NCBI GenBank assembly: GCA_014238935.1
Contig: JABAAD010000002.1
Coordinates: 9,026 to 24,948, forward strand
Length of the DNA: 15,923 nucleotides
Direction of reading: 5' to 3'
From: Alphaproteobacteria bacterium
Lineage (GTDB): Bacteria > Pseudomonadota > Alphaproteobacteria > JABSOH01 > JABAAW01
Part shown: piece after piece, positions 9,366 to 14,032 of the stretch
How positions within the stretch are numbered: position 1 is the first letter of the stretch
How the letters are laid out: each line of letters starts with the position of its first letter
The notes under the pieces: model-generated
Told to the model about the DNA's origin: nothing
The model's input: only the letters and a program-made list of their open reading frames with translations
The model's database searches: none
Position numbers and translations under genes: made by a program

Positions 9366-10009
9366 CACGTTTGTCCGAGCTTTGTGTTTGTGTTCGGCGA
9401 CAAGGCAGGCGACATGGGCGGCGACAAGTTTTGGGGTTCTGCGCCGCGCCGTCCGCGTTGCGAGCCTGACTTAAGTACTTCCTTGAACATCTCCCCTTTC
9501 ATCATCTGCGCGAGAAGGCTTTCCATGTCTTCGCAAGTGAGATCTTCGAACATGTCGTCGTTGATCTGTACGACGGGCGCATTGGCGCAAGCACCCAGAC
9601 ACTCGACCTTCGAGAGGGTGAAACGTCCGTCTTTCGTCGTCTCAAGGTTGCCGATGCCAAGCGTCTCTTCGATGCGTCGTTGGATCTCGTCGCCCCCGCG
9701 CAGCATACAGGGTGTCGTCATGCAACACTGGAGGTGGTACTTGCCCACGGGCTTGCGGTGGATCATCGTGTAGAAGCTGGCGACTTCTTCGAGGCGCAAG
9801 CGCGACAGCGAGAGCATCGAGGCGATCGTGTCCATGGCAGCATCGGTGACGCAGTTCGTGCGGTTGTTCTGCCGTTGCGCAAGGTCGAGCAACGCGAGCA
9901 CGGCGCTTTGCTCTCGTCCTTCGGGATACTTGGCGAGCTCTTTTTTCGCGCGCTCGGCGAAAACGCCGCGGAAAGAAAATTTCTCGGAAGGGGAGGCGGC
10001 AGAAGGCAT
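9365..10009 (-). CDS. nuoE: NADH-quinone oxidoreductase subunit E (NuoE), [2Fe-2S]
   Basis: Thioredoxin-fold [2Fe-2S] subunit (24-kDa homologue) carrying cluster N1a beside NuoF. 214 aa from ATG 10009; the longer open frame overlaps nuoD and is not homologous. Cluster ligands Cys96, Cys101 ([10 protein letters not shown]), Cys137 and Cys141 ([16 protein letters not shown]) are in place. The C-terminal [11 protein letters not shown] (about residues 182-192) matches the tail of alphaproteobacterial and mitochondrial homologues; the last 20 residues are Pro/Ser/Asn-rich and variable. The gene starts 28 bases after nuoD and overlaps nuoF at TGATG. There is no strong Shine-Dalgarno. Confidence 0.96.
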   Translation of the reverse strand: MPSAASPSEKFSFRGVFAERAKKELAKYPEGREQSAVLALLDLAQRQNNRTNCVTDAAMDTIASMLSLSRLRLEEVASFYTMIHRKPVGKYHLQCCMTTPCMLRGGDEIQRRIEETLGIGNLETTKDGRFTLSKVECLGACANAPVVQINDDMFEDLTCEDMESLLAQMMKGEMFKEVLKSGSQRGRRGAEPQNLSPPMSPALSPNTNTKLGQT

Positions 10010-10037
10010 CGATCGAAAAATTCTTCGAAAAAACTTG

Positions 10038-11255
10038 TTATCGGTCGATTTCGCCGAAGACGACATCCAGCGAGCCCAACACGGCGACCGAATCGGCGAG
10101 CATATGTCCTTTACACAGCTTTTCGAAGGCTTGCAAATGAGCAAAGCCCGGCGCACGAATCTTGCAGCGGTAGGGCTTGTTGCTGCCGTCGGAAACGAGA
10201 TACACGCCGAACTCGCCCTTCGGCGCTTCGACCGCGCAATAAACCTCTCCCTCAGGCACATGGAAGCCCTCGGAGAAAAGCTTGAAGTGATGAATCATCG
10301 CCTCCATCGACTCCATCATATCCTTGCGTCTCGGAGGAACGATCTTGTTGTTGTCGACGACAACCTCGCCTTGCGGCATGCTCTCCAGACATTGTCGGAT
10401 CAGGGCGAGCGATTGTCGCATTTCGGCAACGCGCACGAGATATCGGTCGTAGCAGTCTCCCTTCGTGCCTACGGGTATTTCAAACGAGAGCTCGTCGTAG
10501 ACGGCGTAAGGCGCAGATTTGCGCAGATCCCACGGCATACCCGTTGCGCGCAGCATCGGACCTGTGAACCCCCAAGCGAGCGCGTCTTCGGTGGAGATTG
10601 CGCCGATATCGACCGAGCGTTGCTTGAAGATTCGATTGCCCGTCAGCAGCGTTTCCATGTCGTCGATGAACTTGGGAAACTGCTCTGCCCATCGAGCGAT
10701 CTTCTCTTCCAGTCCTTCGGGCAGATCTCGATAGACGCCGCCGACGCGGTAGTAGGCGGCGTGCAGTCTGGCGCCGGAGGCGGCTTCGTAGAAGCCCATC
10801 AGATGCTCGCGTTCTTCGTAGCCCCACAATGCGGGAGTCAGGGCACCCACATCCATGGCGTAGCTCGTCGTGCTCAGAAGGTGGTTGAGTATGCGCGTGA
10901 TCTCGTCGAACAACACGCGCAAAAACTGCGCACGGCGCGGCGGAGAGATGTCCAAAAGGCTTTCGGCAGCGAGCACGAAAGCGTGTTCCTGACACAAGGG
11001 CGAAACATAATCCAAGCGATCGAAATAGGGAATGGCTTGCAGGTAGGTCTTGTGTTCGATCAGCTTTTCCGTGCCGCGGTGCAGCAGTCCGATATGCGGA
11101 TCGATGCGTTCGATCACCTCGCCGTCCATTTCCATCACCAGCCGCAACACGCCGTGCGCGGCGGGATGTTGCGGACCGAAGTTCATCGTCATCGTGCGCA
11201 GCGTCGGATCCTTGCTGCCACGAGGAGAACTTTGTTCTGCGAGGTTCTTGCTCAT
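10038..11255 (-). CDS. nuoD: NADH-quinone oxidoreductase subunit D (NuoD)
   Basis: 49-kDa homologue related to the large subunit of [NiFe] hydrogenases; it forms the quinone headgroup site with NuoB. 405 aa, separate from NuoC. The quinone-site residues are present: His30 and His34 in [11 protein letters not shown], and Tyr83 in DRLDYVSP (equivalent by spacing to Thermus Tyr87). Further signatures are [36 protein letters not shown] and [21 protein letters not shown] (residues in the last quarter), ending in the classic [14 protein letters not shown] at 11255, 37 bases after nuoC. The very strong resemblance to alphaproteobacterial NuoD is the main lineage evidence. Confidence 0.99.
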   Translation of the reverse strand: MSKNLAEQSSPRGSKDPTLRTMTMNFGPQHPAAHGVLRLVMEMDGEVIERIDPHIGLLHRGTEKLIEHKTYLQAIPYFDRLDYVSPLCQEHAFVLAAESLLDISPPRRAQFLRVLFDEITRILNHLLSTTSYAMDVGALTPALWGYEEREHLMGFYEAASGARLHAAYYRVGGVYRDLPEGLEEKIARWAEQFPKFIDDMETLLTGNRIFKQRSVDIGAISTEDALAWGFTGPMLRATGMPWDLRKSAPYAVYDELSFEIPVGTKGDCYDRYLVRVAEMRQSLALIRQCLESMPQGEVVVDNNKIVPPRRKDMMESMEAMIHHFKLFSEGFHVPEGEVYCAVEAPKGEFGVYLVSDGSNKPYRCKIRAPGFAHLQAFEKLCKGHMLADSVAVLGSLDVVFGEIDR

Positions 11256-11292
11256 TCGTATCCGTTATGGCAACAAGATCTTGCAGACGAGG

Positions 11293-11937
11293 TCAGGCTT
11301 TGTCGTCATCGTCCGCCGTTGGAGACGCCGCGCCTTGCATCTTTTGCGGCAAGCCGTGCCACGGCATGAGGGTATCGGTGTCGCGCAGGTCTTGCGCCAT
11401 CGAGACCTTCTCGTAGATGACGCGTCCTTGCTTCTCGTCGTAGCGCACTTCCGAATAACCGCTGAGCGGAAAGTCTTTACGCAAGGGGTGCCCTTGGAAC
11501 CCGTAGTCGCTCAGAAGGCGTCTCAGATCGGGGTGGTTGCGGAAACGAATGCCGAACATGTCCCAGCACTCGCGCTCGTACCAGGTAGCGCAAGGAAAGA
11601 CGGCGCACAGCGAGGGGAGAAAGGTTGACTCGTCCGCATCAACGATCAGACGCAGACGCGTGTTATGCGTCGTGCTGAGCAGGTGGTAGACCACCTCGAA
11701 GCGAGGGGAACGCTGCGGATAATCGACAGCGCAAATGTCGACGAGCAGTCGAAAAAGGCACTGCCTGTCGTCGCGCAGAAACTTGGCGACATCAGGCAGC
11801 GAAGAGGCATCAGCCTTGAAGGCGAGCATGCGCGCGTCGCGCCGTTCGCGTTGCAAGCGCCCTTGCTGCTTGCCGATTAGGTAGGAGGCAAGTTCTTCGA
11901 CATCCTCGTCGTCTTCTCGCTGTTGCTTTGCGTTCAT
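11293..11937 (-). CDS. nuoC: NADH-quinone oxidoreductase subunit C (NuoC)
   Basis: 30-kDa homologue, a structural subunit of the connecting module. 214 aa from ATG 11937; an open frame upstream continues into nuoB and is not homologous. The family signature occupies residues 121-161: ERECWDMFGIRFRNHPDLRR followed by LLSDYGFQGHPLRKDFPLSGY. The N-terminus is highly charged (residues 5-15, Gln/Arg/Glu/Asp) and the C-terminus ends in a short acidic run, ADDDDKA; both ends are variable in the family. It is preceded by the longest gap in the operon (59 bases, CAA-rich on the mRNA), with AAGG very close to the ATG. Confidence 0.97.
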   Translation of the reverse strand: MNAKQQREDDEDVEELASYLIGKQQGRLQRERRDARMLAFKADASSLPDVAKFLRDDRQCLFRLLVDICAVDYPQRSPRFEVVYHLLSTTHNTRLRLIVDADESTFLPSLCAVFPCATWYERECWDMFGIRFRNHPDLRRLLSDYGFQGHPLRKDFPLSGYSEVRYDEKQGRVIYEKVSMAQDLRDTDTLMPWHGLPQKMQGAASPTADDDDKA

Positions 11938-11955
11938 CGCCTTGTCTTGTCGTTG

Positions 11956-11980
11956 GTCTTGTTGTTTTGTCTTGTTGTTT
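11956..11980. repeat. 12-bp direct repeat in the nuoB-nuoC spacer
   Basis: Two perfect copies of a 12-base unit (plus-strand 11956-11967 and 11969-11980, period 13) lie in the 59-base nuoB-nuoC gap (11938-11996). On the mRNA the gap is almost a run of CAA/ACAAGAC motifs with few G or U, so it is expected to be unstructured upstream of nuoC. Confidence 0.8.
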
Positions 11981-11996
11981 GTCGTTAGCGCGTAGT

Positions 11997-12551
11997 TTAG
12001 CGGCGGAATCGCGCGGTACGGCGGATCTTCTTCTTCAGCTGCAAGATGCCATAGACGAGCGCCTCGGCAGTCGGAGGACAGCCCGGCACATAGATATCGA
12101 CGGGCACGATTCGATCGCAGCCCCTCACCACAGAGTAGGAGTAGTGATAGTAGCCGCCGCCGTTGGCGCACGATCCCATCGAGATGACCCAGCGTGGTTC
12201 CGCCATCTGGTCGTAGACCTTGCGCAACGCGGGCGCCATCTTGTTGGTCAGCGTGCCGGCGACGATCATGACATCCGATTGCCGAGGGGAGGCGCGCACG
12301 AACACGCCGAAGCGATCAAGATCGTAGCGTGGCATGTAGGCGTGAATCATCTCGACAGCGCAACAGGCGAGCCCGAAGGTCATCGGCCACAGAGAGCCGC
12401 TTTGCGCCCAGCCCACCAAATCGTCCAGCTTGGCAACGACATACCCTCGCCGCGCGACATTCGGCGCAAGCTCGCTGAGCGTCTTGCTCGGCATCGTGCG
12501 CGTTAGCGGAGGAGTTGCGGGAGGAGTTGCGGGAGGAGTTATGATCGACAC
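11997..12551 (-). CDS. nuoB: NADH-quinone oxidoreductase subunit B (NuoB), cluster N2
   Basis: PSST homologue carrying cluster N2, the final electron donor to quinone. 184 aa from a GTG start at 12551, supported by AAGG seven bases upstream (12559-12562). An internal ATG (residue 20) would remove only the variable leader. N2 ligands are the adjacent Cys63-Cys64 (GLACCAVEM), Cys128 ([16 protein letters not shown]) and Cys158 ([11 protein letters not shown]). The core from [11 protein letters not shown] to ILQLKKKI is nearly invariant for alphaproteobacteria and mitochondria. Odd feature: residues 5-15 are TPPA repeats encoded by a 12-bp tandem repeat. It lies 15 bases after nuoA. Confidence 0.98.
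   Translation of the reverse strand: MSIITPPATPPATPPLTRTMPSKTLSELAPNVARRGYVVAKLDDLVGWAQSGSLWPMTFGLACCAVEMIHAYMPRYDLDRFGVFVRASPRQSDVMIVAGTLTNKMAPALRKVYDQMAEPRWVISMGSCANGGGYYHYSYSVVRGCDRIVPVDIYVPGCPPTAEALVYGILQLKKKIRRTARFRR
12505..12540 (-). repeat. 12-bp tandem repeat at the 5' end of nuoB
   Basis: Two perfect 12-base units (12517-12528, 12529-12540) and a degenerate third (12505-12516, 9 of 12 matching). On the coding strand they give Thr-Pro-Pro-Ala units in the variable N-terminus of NuoB. Confidence 0.85.
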
Positions 12552-12566
12552 AAAAAAACCTTGCCG

Positions 12567-12938
12567 CTACTCCCAATCGAGCGCGCCTTTGCGCCACTCG
12601 TAGAGGAAGCCGATGCACAAAATACCCAAGAACGCTATCATCGACCAAAAGCCCGCGAGCGAAAGATCGCGCAACGCCAACGCCCAGGGAAAAAGAAAAG
12701 CCACCTCCAAGTCGAAGACGATAAAAAGCAAGGTGACCAAATAGAAGCGAATGTCAAAGCGCAATCGTGAATCTTCGAAGCTTTCGAACCCGCACTCGTA
12801 CGCCGAGAGTTTCTCCTCGTACGGGGCTTTCGGCGACAAAAGGAAGTTTGCAACAACGAAGAGAATCGAGAAGCCGAACGCAACGCCCAAGAACACAAGA
12901 GCCGAGAAGTATTCGCTGTGAAAAGTCGAGGGCAACAT
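12567..12938 (-). CDS. nuoA: NADH-quinone oxidoreductase subunit A (NuoA)
   Basis: Three-helix membrane subunit (ND3 homologue) and first gene of the operon. 123 aa from ATG 12938; a TTG seven codons upstream (12959) is less likely because the extension is polar and neither start has a good Shine-Dalgarno. The loop signature YECGFESFEDSRLRFDIRFY holds Cys49, equivalent to the ND3 loop cysteine involved in the active/deactive transition of mitochondrial complex I. The second helix has FDLEVAFLFPW with acidic residues Asp76 and Glu78. The C-terminus GFLYEWRKGALDW is typical. Confidence 0.96.
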   Translation of the reverse strand: MLPSTFHSEYFSALVFLGVAFGFSILFVVANFLLSPKAPYEEKLSAYECGFESFEDSRLRFDIRFYLVTLLFIVFDLEVAFLFPWALALRDLSLAGFWSMIAFLGILCIGFLYEWRKGALDWE

Positions 12939-12956
12939 GGGGTTTGTGTCGGCTCG

Positions 12957-12970
12957 CAAGTCCGAACTTG
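12957..12970. other. 14-bp inverted repeat upstream of nuoA
   Basis: CAAGT-CCGA-ACTTG: two perfect 5-base arms around 4 bases, about 19 bases upstream of the nuoA ATG. It could be an operator or the stem of the leader mRNA; no regulator is recognised, and it may be chance. Confidence 0.3.
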
Positions 12971-12982
12971 ACGCTTGGAACT

Positions 12983-12996
12983 TTGATGGGAATCGT
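12983..12996. promoter_or_regulatory. candidate FNR/CRP-family binding site
   Basis: TTGAT-GGGA-ATCGT matches the FNR/FixK dyad TTGAT-N4-ATCAA at 8 of 10 bases (left arm perfect, right arm 3 of 5). It is centred about 52 bases upstream of the nuoA ATG and 112 upstream of the hemF ATG. A match of this quality would arise by chance in such a region only occasionally (about 1 in 15 with equal base use), so it is suggestive only. Confidence 0.3.
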
Positions 12997-13002
12997 GTCG
13001 GT

Positions 13003-13019
13003 TAGATAGATAGATAGAT
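13003..13019. repeat. (TAGA)4 tetranucleotide repeat
   Basis: Four perfect TAGA units plus one T between the divergent nuoA and hemF genes. A repeat of this type can change copy number by replication slippage and so alter promoter spacing. Confidence 0.85.
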
Positions 13020-13069
13020 TCGAAGGTCTATTTTGGCTTTTTACCGCACTTTCCGCTACTTTAGCACCA

Positions 13070-13105
13070 ATGTACGAAAGAAAGCAACGCGCCATATTGT
13101 CATGA
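13070..13105 (+). CDS. possible 11-codon leader ORF overlapping the hemF start
   Basis: ATG at 13070 opens MYERKQRAILS and ends at TGA 13103-13105, which overlaps the hemF ATG (13102-13104) as ATGA. The overlap is the usual geometry for translational coupling, and hemF has no clear ribosome site of its own. The leader itself also lacks an obvious Shine-Dalgarno, so it may be fortuitous. Confidence 0.25.
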   Translation: MYERKQRAILS

Positions 13106-14004
13106 CAAAACTCCACGAGCAGGATGCCGAACGACGCGAGAAGGCGGCGCGGTGGTTCCATCGTTTGCGCGACCGTCTGTGCGAATCTTTGGAGGCATTG
13201 GAAGATGACGCGGAAGATGCCGCGCACGACGCAGAGACTCAAGAGGCAGAGCGTCGGGCTGCGGGAAAGTTTTGTAAAAAACTCTGGCAGCGCGAGGATG
13301 CTGACGGCGGCGACGGTGGCGACGGCGGTGGCGGCGAGATGGCTTTGATGCGCGGACGAGTCTTCGAAAAAGCGGGGGTCAATGTCTCTACCGTCTATGG
13401 TACTTTCGTGCCAGAGTTGCAGCGCGAGGTGAGGGGGGCGGCGCAAGACGGAAAGTTTTGGGCAAGCGGAATCTCCGTGGTTGCACACCCTCGCTCGCCG
13501 CGCGTGCCGGCGGTGCATTTCAACACGCGTTATATTCACAGCGCGCACGGATGGTTCGGCGGCGGCGGAGACCTAACCCCGAACGAAGACGACCCCGACA
13601 TGCGCAACCTTTTTCACGACGCTTTTCGACGCGTCTGCGACAAGTACGAGCAAGGACGCTACGAGGCTTACGCGAAGGCGTGCGATGCCTATTTTATGAT
13701 ACGCCATCGCAATCGAGCGCGAGGGGCGGGCGGCATCTTTTTCGACGGCTTGAAAGAAGATTGGCAACGCGACTTCGACTTCGTACGCGAGACGGGAGAG
13801 GCGTTCTTGGAGGTATTTCCTAAAATCGTGCGGGCGCGTTTCAACCTGCCCTGGAGCGCAGAGCAACGCGCGCAACAGCTGCGTGTGCGCGGTCGCTATG
13901 CCGAGTTCAACCTCGTTTATGATCGAGGCACGCGCTTTGGCTTGCTGACAAATGCCAACCCCGAAGCGGTGCTGATGTCGCTGCCGCCGCTCGCAGCGTG
14001 GTAG
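13102..14004 (+). CDS. hemF: oxygen-dependent coproporphyrinogen III oxidase (HemF)
   Basis: Aerobic coproporphyrinogen III oxidase: it uses O2 to oxidatively decarboxylate two propionates, giving protoporphyrinogen IX in heme synthesis; cytoplasmic, usually a homodimer. 300 aa, the normal family length, from ATG 13102; a TTG at 13033 is in frame but its extension is not family-like. Signatures in order: EMALMRGRVFEKAGVNVSTV (79-98), FWASGISVVAHPRSPRVPAV (119-138), HFNTRY, WFGGGGDLTP (151-160), HRNRARGAGGIFFDGL (202-217), RGRYAEFNLVYDRGTRFGL (263-281), ending SLPPLAAW. Conserved His129 and His139 are present. A Gly/Asp repeat (68-78) precedes the first signature. It is divergent from nuoA and 28 bases before the acetoacetyl-CoA synthetase gene, probably co-transcribed. 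Confidence 0.97.
   Translation: MTKLHEQDAERREKAARWFHRLRDRLCESLEALEDDAEDAAHDAETQEAERRAAGKFCKKLWQREDADGGDGGDGGGGEMALMRGRVFEKAGVNVSTVYGTFVPELQREVRGAAQDGKFWASGISVVAHPRSPRVPAVHFNTRYIHSAHGWFGGGGDLTPNEDDPDMRNLFHDAFRRVCDKYEQGRYEAYAKACDAYFMIRHRNRARGAGGIFFDGLKEDWQRDFDFVRETGEAFLEVFPKIVRARFNLPWSAEQRAQQLRVRGRYAEFNLVYDRGTRFGLLTNANPEAVLMSLPPLAAW
13303..13335 (+). repeat. 9-bp tandem repeat in hemF
   Basis: Three 9-base units encoding Asp-Gly-Gly, followed by further GGC/GGT codons, place DGGDGGDGGGG at residues 68-78 of HemF, in the variable, glycine-rich stretch just before the conserved MRGRVFEK motif. Confidence 0.8.
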
Positions 14005-14032
14005 GCAGCGCGGCAGAAAGCGAGCGAGCAGC

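Larger units (their letters stand above)
12939..13101. promoter_or_regulatory. divergent nuoA / hemF intergenic regulatory region
   Basis: These 163 bases separate two divergent transcription units and must hold both promoters. A weak plus-strand sigma70-like candidate for hemF is TTGGCT (13033-13038) with TACTTT (13057-13062), an 18-base spacer; another is TTGACG (12968-12973), for which no good -10 is visible. No minus-strand promoter is convincing. Also present: a 14-bp inverted repeat (12957-12970), an FNR-like dyad, a TAGA repeat and a short leader ORF. Promoter assignments are by eye only. Confidence 0.5.

Noticed and set aside
8625..9773. 382-codon plus-strand ORF opposite nuoF/nuoE
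   Set aside because: Antisense to two fully intact conserved genes, with composition dictated by their codons; no recognisable motif.
11293..11313. Asp-Asp-Asp-Asp-Lys near the NuoC C-terminus, resembling an enteropeptidase site
   Set aside because: A coincidental acidic tail; such ends are common and there is no reason to expect processing.
9828..11369. 513-codon plus-strand ORF opposite nuoE/nuoD/nuoC
   Set aside because: It is antisense to highly conserved genes, its translation shows no recognisable domain (His/Arg/Gln-rich), and it spans several genes and spacers. Third-position G/C bias of the sense genes explains the long open frame.
14005..14032. Looked for a terminator or promoter between hemF and the next gene
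   Set aside because: Only 28 GC-rich bases, with no stem followed by a T run and no -35/-10 pair.
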